Assembly: GCA_905212515.1 (NCBI GenBank)
Contig: CAJMEU010000142.1
Location: 1 to 7,334, forward strand
Source of the DNA: an uncultured Oscillospiraceae bacterium
GTDB taxonomy: Bacteria; Bacillota; Clostridia; Oscillospirales; Ruminococcaceae
DNA length: 7,334 bases
Reading direction: 5' to 3'
The first letter of the stretch is position 1. Each line of letters opens with the position of its first letter. The notes beneath the pieces were generated by a model. It saw nothing but the letters and a program-made list of their open reading frames with translations, made no database searches and was not told where the DNA came from. A program made the translations under genes and the position numbers. Positions 1 to 5,349 of this stretch are shown in pieces.

Positions 1-56
1 TCTGCCGTCCGCGCCCTCTTTTTAGGTTCCCCCGTCCGCTCTTTCGGCCCGCCCGG

Positions 57-674
57 TCACCCGATCGTCTTGCTGTAGAGGAAGCATTGCAGCGGCACCT
101 GTTTTTTGCCCATAGAGAGGACGATGTCCCGCCGGCACGCCCGGTCAAACCCTCGGTGCTCGTAAAATTGGTAGGTGCAGGCGTTGTCCGTAAAGAGAAA
201 AACGTTTTTCCCCTTTTCCCTGCGTTCCAGTTCCGCCAGCAGCGCGCTGCCCACGCCCTTGGTCTTCGCGCCGGGGTCGGCCGCCAGAAAAATGATCTCC
301 CCGTCGGGCGAACAGGCCCGCCCGTATTCCTCCCGCATCGCCTGGCAGGTCTGCTCATAAAGCCCCGCGCCGCCTTTATAAAAGGTATTCTGCAAAAAAT
401 CAAACGCCCGCACGTAAAGGAAGCGCCAAAAAGACCGGTGCGTCTGCTTCTCCCCGGCCATTTCCGCCAGCAGCACCCCGGCAAACCGGCCGTCCACGTA
501 GGCCGCCAGCACCTGGGTGGCACGCGCGAGCTCCAAATACCAGAAATACCGTCCATACAGCCCCAGGAGAAAGCCGCTGTCCAGATACCAATCGAAGTGC
601 ATCCCCGCGATGGCAAAGCGGATGGCCCTGGCGTGGTCTTCCCGCCTCAGTTCTTTGATCTCTATGGGCAGCAT
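57..674 (-). CDS. GNAT-family N-acetyltransferase
   Basis: Predicted cytosolic acetyl-CoA-dependent N-acetyltransferase of 205 residues; the acceptor substrate cannot be told from sequence. The GNAT signature is clear. Residues about 123-135 form the hydrophobic strand (EIIFLAADP), followed by the acetyl-CoA pyrophosphate-binding loop K137-T-K-G-V-G-S, matching R/Q-x-x-G-x-G/A, and then the amphipathic helix ALLAELERR. The C-terminal part has N164 and the FYEHRGF segment (170-176), the usual last GNAT motif. The open frame extends about 65 codons further upstream, but that part lies antisense-like within rmuC coding sequence and is Arg/Gly-rich without domain character. I therefore place the start at the ATG at 674, which has a GGAGGAGG run just upstream and gives a normal GNAT length. 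It overlaps the 3' end of rmuC by 13 bases, so co-transcription and translational coupling are likely. Family assignment is firm; specific function is unknown. Confidence 0.9.
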   Translation of the reverse strand: MLPIEIKELRREDHARAIRFAIAGMHFDWYLDSGFLLGLYGRYFWYLELARATQVLAAYVDGRFAGVLLAEMAGEKQTHRSFWRFLYVRAFDFLQNTFYKGGAGLYEQTCQAMREEYGRACSPDGEIIFLAADPGAKTKGVGSALLAELERREKGKNVFLFTDNACTYQFYEHRGFDRACRRDIVLSMGKKQVPLQCFLYSKTIG

Positions 675-2023
675 GCCTCCTCCATTTCCGGCGCGCCGGC
701 GCTGTCCGGCAGCATTGTCACGCTTTTCAGCTTGCGCTGGATCTGGCGCGTGCGCACGCCCACCAACTTCTCCAGCTCGCTGCCCGCCTGTTCGATGCGG
801 CTCTGGGCCTGTTCCAGCGCCTTGCCGAAGGTCTCGAACTCGCTTTTCACGCTGCCCAGCACGTCCCACACCTCGCTGGAGCGCTTTTGGATGGCCAGGG
901 TGCGGAAGCCCATCTGCAAACTGTTCAGCAGCGCGGCCATGGTGGTGGGGCCGGCCACCACCACTTTATAGTCCGCCTGCAGCTTCTCCACCATGCCGCG
1001 ACGCACCACCTCGGCGTACAGGCCCTCTACGGGCAGGAACATGATGCCGAAGTCCGTGGTCTCGGGCACGTGTATGTACTTCTGGCGGATGTCTTTGGCA
1101 AACCCGCGCACGCGCTGCTCCAGCGCCTTGGCGGCCGCGTCCACCCCGGCGGCGTCGGCGGTGTCGTAGGCGTCCAGCAGCGCGCCGTAGGCGTCGGCCG
1201 GGAATTTGGCGTCAATGGGCAGCCACACCTGCTGCGCCTCGCCGTCGCCGGGCAGGCGCACGGCGTACTCCACCCGCTCGGCGCTGCCCTTCACGGTGGC
1301 GAGGTTCTCGGCATATTGCTCCGGCGTCAGGATCTGCTCCAGAATGGCGCCCAGCTGGATCTCGCCCAGGATGCCGCGGGTCTTGACGTTGCTCAGCACC
1401 TTTTTCAAATCGCCCACGCCGGTGGCCAGCGTCTGCATTTCGCCCAGGCCCTTGTACACGCTCTCCAGCTGCTCGGACACGCGGCTGAAGGACTGCTGCA
1501 ATTTCTCGTCCAAGGTCTTTTGCAGCTTCTCGTCCACGGTGTTGCGCATCTCGTCCAGTTTCTGGGCGTTGTCCGCCTGCATGGCGGCAATGCGGTGCTC
1601 CATGGTGGTGCGGATATTTTCCAGCTTCTGCTCGCTTTGGATGGCGCTGTTTTTCATGCGCGTCTCCACAAGCTGCAGCTGGTCGTTTACCGTTTTCTGC
1701 AGCTGGGCCTGGCGCAGGGCCAGTTGCTCGCTCAGTTCTTTCAGACGGGTGTTCTGCCCTTCCGCCACCTGCTTTTGCGCGGCCGTCTGCAGTTCGCTGG
1801 TGGTCTGCAAGGTCTGGTGGATCACTCGGCCGATCTCTTCGCGCAGATCGCTCATCCCGTCGCCCATCTCTGCGCGCAGGCCCTTCAGCTCCTCCTGCAT
1901 CTCGCCTTTCAGGGCGGCCACGTCCGCCGGCGTGGCGCCCTGGCGCGGGCGCATCAGCAGGCACAGCAGGGCCAGCACGGCGGCCAAAGCCGCCAAAACA
2001 AGGGTCATGATCTCTAGCGTCAT
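662..2023 (-). CDS. rmuC: DNA recombination protein RmuC
   Basis: RmuC-family protein of 453 residues. The family is linked genetically to limiting inversions and rearrangements at short inverted repeats and carries a nuclease-like fold (established knowledge). Residues about 5-24 form one hydrophobic membrane segment. Residues about 32-200 are a long charged coiled coil rich in Gln, Glu and Leu, including two adjacent DEKLQ units (164-175). The conserved RmuC domain follows: GILGEIQLGAILEQIL (217-232), PIDAKFP (269-275), FGIMFLPVEGLYAEVV (325-340), and AGPTTMAALLNSLQMGFRTL (357-376) with QKRSSEVW just after. The tail has the usual RTRQIQRKLKSV segment (424-435). Length and domain order are typical. 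The ATG at 2023 has AAAGGAG seven bases upstream. It is the first gene of a two-gene minus-strand unit with the acetyltransferase and is divergent from the deacetylase. The predicted topology is an N-terminal anchor with the coiled coil and catalytic domain on the cytosolic side. Confidence 0.96.
   Translation of the reverse strand: MTLEIMTLVLAALAAVLALLCLLMRPRQGATPADVAALKGEMQEELKGLRAEMGDGMSDLREEIGRVIHQTLQTTSELQTAAQKQVAEGQNTRLKELSEQLALRQAQLQKTVNDQLQLVETRMKNSAIQSEQKLENIRTTMEHRIAAMQADNAQKLDEMRNTVDEKLQKTLDEKLQQSFSRVSEQLESVYKGLGEMQTLATGVGDLKKVLSNVKTRGILGEIQLGAILEQILTPEQYAENLATVKGSAERVEYAVRLPGDGEAQQVWLPIDAKFPADAYGALLDAYDTADAAGVDAAAKALEQRVRGFAKDIRQKYIHVPETTDFGIMFLPVEGLYAEVVRRGMVEKLQADYKVVVAGPTTMAALLNSLQMGFRTLAIQKRSSEVWDVLGSVKSEFETFGKALEQAQSRIEQAGSELEKLVGVRTRQIQRKLKSVTMLPDSAGAPEMEEACCP
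676..683 (-). promoter_or_regulatory. Shine-Dalgarno of the acetyltransferase, inside rmuC
   Basis: Read on the minus strand, GGAGGAGG ends two bases before the ATG at 674. Its first GGAGG (679-683) leaves a 4-base spacer. It lies within the last codons of rmuC and decides the start of the acetyltransferase in favour of the ATG at 674 over the long upstream extension of the frame. Confidence 0.6.
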
Positions 2024-2030
2024 AATTTGC

Positions 2031-2037
2031 TCCTTTT
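2031..2037 (-). promoter_or_regulatory. Shine-Dalgarno of rmuC
   Basis: Minus-strand AAAGGAG is separated by seven bases from the ATG at 2023. This near-ideal site fixes the rmuC start ahead of the N-terminal hydrophobic segment. Confidence 0.75.
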
Positions 2038-2068
2038 GTACTTTCCCTCAAAACAGGGTCATAGGTAT

Positions 2069-2097
2069 AGTATACGAGCATTTGCCCGACAAATCAA
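2069..2097 (-). promoter_or_regulatory. Sigma-A-type promoter for rmuC
   Basis: On the minus strand, a -35 box TTGATT (2092-2097, 4/6 to consensus) is followed by exactly 17 bases and a -10 box TATACT (2069-2074, 5/6). It lies about 45 bases upstream of the rmuC start and should drive rmuC and the acetyltransferase. The -10 box sits inside the 11-bp palindrome at 2065-2075, so the same bases also read as a -10-like element (TATAGT, 2066-2071) toward the deacetylase. I see no good -35 at the right distance for that plus-strand direction. Confidence 0.65.
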
Positions 2098-2116
2098 CAA
2101 AAGGGTGTGAACAGAA

Positions 2117-2971
2117 ATGAAGAAGTTTCATTTTCCCGCCTACCGGCGCGGGGGCGGGCGCATGCCTCGGTCCGCGCGCCTCGGCGCCCTGGCCGTGCTG
2201 CTGGTGGGCGCGCTGGTGGTGTGCGCCGCGGCGCGGGTGCGCAATATGCCTGTGGGCTGTACCAACGAGGACCTGACGGCCACGGAGGCCCTGGCTCTGG
2301 CCACGGCCGCCCCGGCGGACAGCGGCGCGGACCCTGCCCCGGAGGAGGAAAAGGTGGTGTACCTGACCTTTGACGACGGCCCCTCCAAAACCACGGAAAA
2401 AGTCCTGGATGTGCTGAAAACCGAGGGCGTGCCCGCCACCTTCTTCGTGATCGCGGCGGAAAACAACGAGAAGTACTTGTCCACCTTGCAGCGCACGGTA
2501 TCCGAGGGGCATCTGGTGGCCCTGCACAGCTGCAGCCACGAATATCACGACATCTACGCCAGCCCCGAGGCCTATTGGCAGGACATCGAGGAGCTGAAGC
2601 AGAAGATCGCCCCCTACGTGCCCTACGACTGCGCCTATCTGCGCTTCCCCGGCGGCAGCACCAACACCGTCAGCCGCAAATACGGCGGCAGCAATATCAT
2701 GAAGGACCTAAAGGCCCAGGCCGTGGAAAAGGGATACACGTACGTGGACTGGAACGTGTGCGCGGATGACGCCGTGGGCGGGCACCCCTCGGCCCAGACC
2801 ATCTACGAGAACGTGGTGCGGGACGTGGGCAAAAAGCATACCTGCGTGGTGCTGATGCACGACACAAACGCCACCAAGAACACGGCCGCCGCCCTGCCCG
2901 ACATCATCAAGTGGTTTAAGAATGCCGGCTACCGCTTCGACACCGTGGACCACCTGCAAAAACAGATCTGA
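2117..2971 (+). CDS. Membrane-anchored polysaccharide (peptidoglycan) deacetylase, CE4 family
   Basis: Predicted extracytoplasmic metal-dependent de-N-acetylase of 284 residues, most likely acting on peptidoglycan N-acetylglucosamine. Residues 1-21 are basic and 22-39 form one hydrophobic segment, so the protein is probably held by a signal anchor. A short low-complexity Ala/Asp/Glu linker leads to the NodB domain from about residue 79. The five CE4 motifs are visible: TFDDGP (84-89, D86 as expected base and D87 as metal ligand), HSCSH (137-141, metal ligands H137 and H141), RFPGG (176-180), the VDWNV region (210-214) and LMHD (246-249, with H248). All catalytic positions are intact. A GGG-containing weak Shine-Dalgarno (AAAGGGTG) precedes the ATG at 2117; an in-frame ATG at residue 16 is possible but would shorten the basic region. 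It is divergent from rmuC and looks monocistronic, ending at a hairpin. The exact substrate is inferred from resemblance to clostridial PgdA-like enzymes. Confidence 0.93.
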   Translation: MKKFHFPAYRRGGGRMPRSARLGALAVLLVGALVVCAAARVRNMPVGCTNEDLTATEALALATAAPADSGADPAPEEEKVVYLTFDDGPSKTTEKVLDVLKTEGVPATFFVIAAENNEKYLSTLQRTVSEGHLVALHSCSHEYHDIYASPEAYWQDIEELKQKIAPYVPYDCAYLRFPGGSTNTVSRKYGGSNIMKDLKAQAVEKGYTYVDWNVCADDAVGGHPSAQTIYENVVRDVGKKHTCVVLMHDTNATKNTAAALPDIIKWFKNAGYRFDTVDHLQKQI

Positions 2972-2972
2972 A

Positions 2973-3007
2973 CAACGGCCGCGGGGCGTTTCCCCCCCGC
3001 CCCGTTG
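2973..3007 (+). terminator. Probable hairpin terminator of the deacetylase gene
   Basis: Two bases past the stop codon, CGGGGCG (2982-2988) pairs perfectly with CGCCCCG (2998-3004) around a 9-base loop. The outer CAA (2973-2975) can pair with TTG (3005-3007) across a left-side bulge. An alternative pairing is CAACGG (2973-2978) with CCGTTG (3002-3007). The following T-run is poor (TTGGGCATTT), so intrinsic termination is likely but not certain. Confidence 0.45.
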
Positions 3008-3023
3008 GGCATTTAAAAGGTTG

Positions 3024-3035
3024 ATTGTTAACAAT
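3024..3035. repeat. Perfect 12-bp palindrome ATTGTTAACAAT, operator-like
   Basis: An AT-rich perfect palindrome lies about 80 bases upstream of the promoter of the four-gene operon and just past the deacetylase hairpin. Its size and symmetry suit a dimeric DNA-binding protein, but it is distant from the -35 box and no second copy is seen in the window, so the operator role is a guess. Around it, the gap 2972-3191 is AT-rich and holds no gene that I can support. Confidence 0.3.
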
Positions 3036-3116
3036 ACTTGGCAATGCAACACCCGCGTTTTTTATGAAAAAATTGCATATTTTTATGTACAAAAAGCGAA
3101 AAGGCTCCATTATTAA

Positions 3117-3145
3117 TTGTAAATAGGCCCGAAATGCTGTATACT
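3117..3145 (+). promoter_or_regulatory. Sigma-A-type promoter for the DUF5685/J-domain operon
   Basis: A -35 box TTGTAA (3117-3122, 4/6) is followed by 17 bases and a -10 box TATACT (3140-3145, 5/6) in an AT-rich intergenic stretch. Transcription would start near 3152, leaving a leader of about 40 bases before the GTG start at 3192. No other comparably good promoter is visible between here and the end of the hydrolase gene. Confidence 0.65.
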
Positions 3146-3179
3146 AAACCCAGTTTACCTCGTTTATGGAAAGTAAGGC

Positions 3180-3184
3180 GGAGG
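3180..3184 (+). promoter_or_regulatory. Shine-Dalgarno that decides the DUF5685 start
   Basis: GGAGG lies only one base before the first possible GTG (3186) but seven bases before the next in-frame GTG (3192). Spacing therefore supports 3192 as the true start, giving an N-terminus MFGYVLPFK. Confidence 0.65.
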
Positions 3185-3191
3185 TGTGGGC

Positions 3192-4100
3192 GTGTTCGGA
3201 TATGTTCTGCCGTTCAAGGCGGATCTGAAAGTGTGCCAATGGATGGCCTACCGCGCCTATTACTGCGGCCTGTGCCAGGAGCTGAAGCGGGAATACGGTT
3301 TTGTGTCCCGCCTGCTGCTGAACTATGACATGGTGACGCTGGCCCTGCTGGCCGACGGCCTGGCGGACATCGAGCCGCCCGTGTGCGCCCAGCGCTGCGT
3401 GGCCAATCCGGTGGAAAAGCGGCCCATGTGCGGCGCTTCGCCCGGGCTGGCGCTGGCGGCGGACAGCCTGGTGCTGGCCGCTTATTACAAGGCTGAAGAC
3501 GACGTGGCGGACGAGCGTTTTTTGAAAAAGCTGGCCGCCCGCGCTTTGCGCGGACTGCTGGGGCGCGCCCGGCGCAAGGCCGCCGGGAAAAGGCCGGACA
3601 TCGACGCGGTACTTGCCCGGCAGACGGCGGCCCAAAGCGCCCTGGAAAAGCGCGGCTGCGCCGACGCGGACGAGGCGGCGGACCCCACGGCCCAGATGAC
3701 GGCCGCCATGTTCCTCGCCGCCAGCGGCGAGACAAGCCTCGCAGCCAGTGGCGAGGCCGACGCCCGCGCCCTGTCCCGCCTGGGCCTGTTTTTGGGCAAG
3801 GTGCTGTATTACCTGGACGCGGCCGAGGATTATGACGAGGACAAGGCCCGCGGCGCCTACAACGTGTTTCTGCTGCGGGGCCTTAACAGGGAGGAGGCCG
3901 CGGGCGAGGCCCGGCGGCTGTGCCGCATGTGCGCCGGCGAAATGGCCCTGTGCTACAATCTGCTGACCATCCCCGGCGCCACCCACAAGCCCATTTTAGA
4001 CAACATCCTGTTCCTGGGTTTGCCCCAGAGCATTCGCCTGGCCGGGCAGAAGCGGGAGAAGCCCCGCGGCGCCGGCCGCATCGACCAGACCATCGTTTGA
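3192..4100 (+). CDS. DUF5685-like protein with Asp-rich motifs, function unknown
   Basis: Helical, probably cytosolic protein of 302 residues with no signal peptide or clear membrane segment. It resembles the uncharacterised DUF5685 family of Clostridia: an N-terminal MFGYV..P start, a YCGLC block (24-28) and a second half with DAAEDYDEDKARGAYNVF (209-226). Cys residues cluster at 15, 25, 28, 65, 69 and 80, which could bind a metal. Two acidic motifs stand out: DDVAD at 103-107, in the form DDxxD, and D209-x3-D213-x-D215-x-D217 about 100 residues later, each next to hydrophobic helices. Class I isoprenoid synthases, including squalene/phytoene synthases of about 300 residues, use a pair of such motifs to hold Mg and diphosphate. 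This similarity is my inference, not a known annotation. Residues 175-190 contain an in-frame LAASGE duplication made by palindromic DNA. The start is GTG at 3192, chosen by Shine-Dalgarno spacing. It is the first gene of the operon, 16 bases before the J-domain gene. Confidence 0.82.
   Translation: MFGYVLPFKADLKVCQWMAYRAYYCGLCQELKREYGFVSRLLLNYDMVTLALLADGLADIEPPVCAQRCVANPVEKRPMCGASPGLALAADSLVLAAYYKAEDDVADERFLKKLAARALRGLLGRARRKAAGKRPDIDAVLARQTAAQSALEKRGCADADEAADPTAQMTAAMFLAASGETSLAASGEADARALSRLGLFLGKVLYYLDAAEDYDEDKARGAYNVFLLRGLNREEAAGEARRLCRMCAGEMALCYNLLTIPGATHKPILDNILFLGLPQSIRLAGQKREKPRGAGRIDQTIV
3714..3757 (+). repeat. Tandem palindromic duplication inside the DUF5685 gene
   Basis: Two 18-base units (3714-3731 and 3738-3755, offset 24 bases, 16/18 identical) encode LAASGE-TS and LAASGE-AD in frame. 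The first unit is a perfect inverted repeat: CTCGCCGC, CA, GCGGCGAG. The second has 7-bp outer arms GCCTCGC (3736-3742) and GCGAGGC (3751-3757) around 8 bases. The arms can also pair between units. The segment lies in a linker between the halves of the protein. Confidence 0.7.
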
Positions 4101-4116
4101 AAGGAAGATTTATTTT

Positions 4117-4746
4117 ATGGACAGCAAGACCGCTTACGCCACCCTGGGCCTGCGCGAGGGCGCCGACGGGGACGAGATCAAGGCCGCCTACCGCGCCCTG
4201 GCGCAGAAGTACGACCCCGACCAATACGAGGCCGGCCCCCTGCACGAGGATGCCGAGCGCAAAATGGAGGAGCTGAACGCCGCGTTCGACCTGCTGATGA
4301 GCGACCTGCGCGGCGGGCAGCCGGCGGACGGCCAGGGCCCCGCCTATGCGGGCGCCGCCGCGGGGCAAAACGCCAATTACCGCGCCATCCGCCAGATGAT
4401 CAACAGCGGCAACGTGGAAGGCGCGCTGAGCCAGCTTTCCGCCATCCCCGGCGGCAGCGGCGACGCGGAGTGGAATTTCCTGATGGGCAGCGCCTATTAT
4501 TACAAGGGCTGGGTGGCCCAGGCGCTGACCTATTTCCAGGAGGCCTGCCGCCTGGCGCCGGGCAACGCCGAGTACGCGGCCGCACTGCGCAATCTGCAAA
4601 ACAGCCAAAACGGCAACATGGCCGGCAACCCCTACGGCAACCAGGCCCCCTACGGCACCACGGCGGTGGGCTGCTCGTGCTGCGACATGTGCACGGCCAT
4701 GATGTGCATGGACATGTGCTGCGGCTGCGGACGGGGAGGCTGCTGA
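4117..4746 (+). CDS. J-domain (DnaJ-like) protein with TPR-like repeats and Cys-rich tail
   Basis: Protein of 209 residues in three parts. Residues 3-65 are a J domain: TAYATLGLREGADGDEIKAAY, then helix III with KMEELNAAFDLL. The canonical HPD triad needed to stimulate Hsp70 ATPase is DPD here (D33-P34-D35, first codon GAC at 4213-4215), so ordinary DnaK co-chaperone activity is doubtful. Residues about 87-160 form paired helices like TPR units (NVEGALSQLSAIP; AEWNFLMGSAYYYKGWVAQALTYFQEACRLAPGNAEY). Residues 161-180 are an Asn/Gly/Tyr linker. The last 24 residues hold nine Cys (186, 188, 189, 192, 197, 201, 202, 204, 209) with interspersed Met, suggesting metal binding, lipidation-independent membrane contact or redox chemistry. 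Clostridial J proteins with similar tails exist (family recall, not checked). AAGGAAG at 4101-4107 precedes the ATG. It sits between the DUF5685 gene (16-base gap) and the membrane-protein gene (1-base gap), so all three should be made together. Confidence 0.88.
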   Translation: MDSKTAYATLGLREGADGDEIKAAYRALAQKYDPDQYEAGPLHEDAERKMEELNAAFDLLMSDLRGGQPADGQGPAYAGAAAGQNANYRAIRQMINSGNVEGALSQLSAIPGGSGDAEWNFLMGSAYYYKGWVAQALTYFQEACRLAPGNAEYAAALRNLQNSQNGNMAGNPYGNQAPYGTTAVGCSCCDMCTAMMCMDMCCGCGRGGC

Positions 4747-4747
4747 G

Positions 4748-5299
4748 ATGCACAACCACAGGCGCTCCCAAAGCATGCGGGTGGCGCTGGGCGGCGTGTT
4801 CGGCGCCCTGGCGCTGACGCTGATGCTGCTGGGCGGTATCCTGCCGGCGGCCACCTTCGCGGCACCGGCTTTCGCGGGCATGCTCATCGTGCCGGTGGCC
4901 ATCGAGTTCGGCATGAAGACCGGCTATCTGCTGTACGCGGCCATCGGCATCCTGTCCTTCTTCCTGGTGCCGGACAAGGAGATGAGCCTGATCTTCATCT
5001 TCTTTTTGGGCTATTATCCCCTTTTGAAAGCCAGCATCGAGCGCATGCGCCTCAAGGCCGCGCAGTGGGCGGTGAAGTTCGCCGCCTTCAACGTGAGCGT
5101 CCTGTTGATGTACGGGCTGATCCTTTTCCTGTTCCCCATCGGCGAGGTGGTGGCGGAATTCGAGGAGATGGGCGCACTGATGGCCGGCGTGCTGCTTTTG
5201 CTGGGCAACCTCACCTTTTTGATCTACGATATCGCCATTGCCAAGATCATCTGGCTATACTGCGCCAAATTCCGCGCGCGGGTGCTGCACATGCACTGA
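4748..5299 (+). CDS. Small multi-pass membrane protein, possibly ECF S-component-like
   Basis: Integral membrane protein of 183 residues without a recognised family. Hydrophobic segments lie at about 12-33, 38-54, 58-75, 79-97, 108-130 and 142-170, so six passes are likely. The first ten residues are polar and basic. A short PDKE loop (75-78) separates segments 3 and 4, followed by the GYYPLLKASIER stretch (89-100), and an acidic loop (EVVAEFEEMG, 133-142) precedes the last segment. Size and six-pass layout match substrate-binding S components of ECF vitamin transporters, but no diagnostic motif is seen and no EcfA/EcfT genes are nearby, so that call is tentative. A strong GGGGAGG Shine-Dalgarno (4733-4739) lies inside the Gly-rich end of the J-domain gene. 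The ATG is one base after its stop codon, indicating tight translational coupling. It may anchor or partner the two upstream proteins; that is inference. Confidence 0.85.
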   Translation: MHNHRRSQSMRVALGGVFGALALTLMLLGGILPAATFAAPAFAGMLIVPVAIEFGMKTGYLLYAAIGILSFFLVPDKEMSLIFIFFLGYYPLLKASIERMRLKAAQWAVKFAAFNVSVLLMYGLILFLFPIGEVVAEFEEMGALMAGVLLLLGNLTFLIYDIAIAKIIWLYCAKFRARVLHMH

Positions 5300-5349
5300 A
5301 GCATGGGCCCCGCGCGCTTTGACGTTTTTTTGAAAGGAACGTTTGAGCC

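Noticed and set aside
1..56. Terminator or gene downstream of the acetyltransferase
   Set aside because: No hairpin with T-run on the minus strand and no supported coding frame in these 56 bases.
675..869. N-terminal extension of the acetyltransferase frame up to 869
   Set aside because: These 65 codons overlap rmuC, are low-complexity Arg/Gly-rich and precede a better start with a Shine-Dalgarno at 674.
887..2120. Long plus-strand open frames (376 and 304 codons) opposite rmuC
   Set aside because: Their composition (Leu/His/Gln/Gly or Ser/Cys/Arg-rich) is what antisense of a GC-rich coiled-coil gene gives, and rmuC motifs are unmistakable on the minus strand.
3144..3986. A 280-codon minus-strand frame opposite the DUF5685-like gene
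   Set aside because: No domain features, Gln/Gly/Ala/His-rich antisense composition and no ribosome site. The plus-strand gene has promoter, Shine-Dalgarno and family resemblance.
3883..4914. A 343-codon minus-strand frame spanning the J-domain gene
   Set aside because: It crosses three well-supported plus-strand genes and has low-complexity antisense composition.
5300..5349. Possible terminator or promoter before the serine hydrolase (T-run at 5324-5331, TTGACG at 5319-5324)
   Set aside because: No stem of useful length precedes the T-run, and a -10 for that -35 would fall past the ribosome site near the start codon. Read-through from the upstream gene is simpler.
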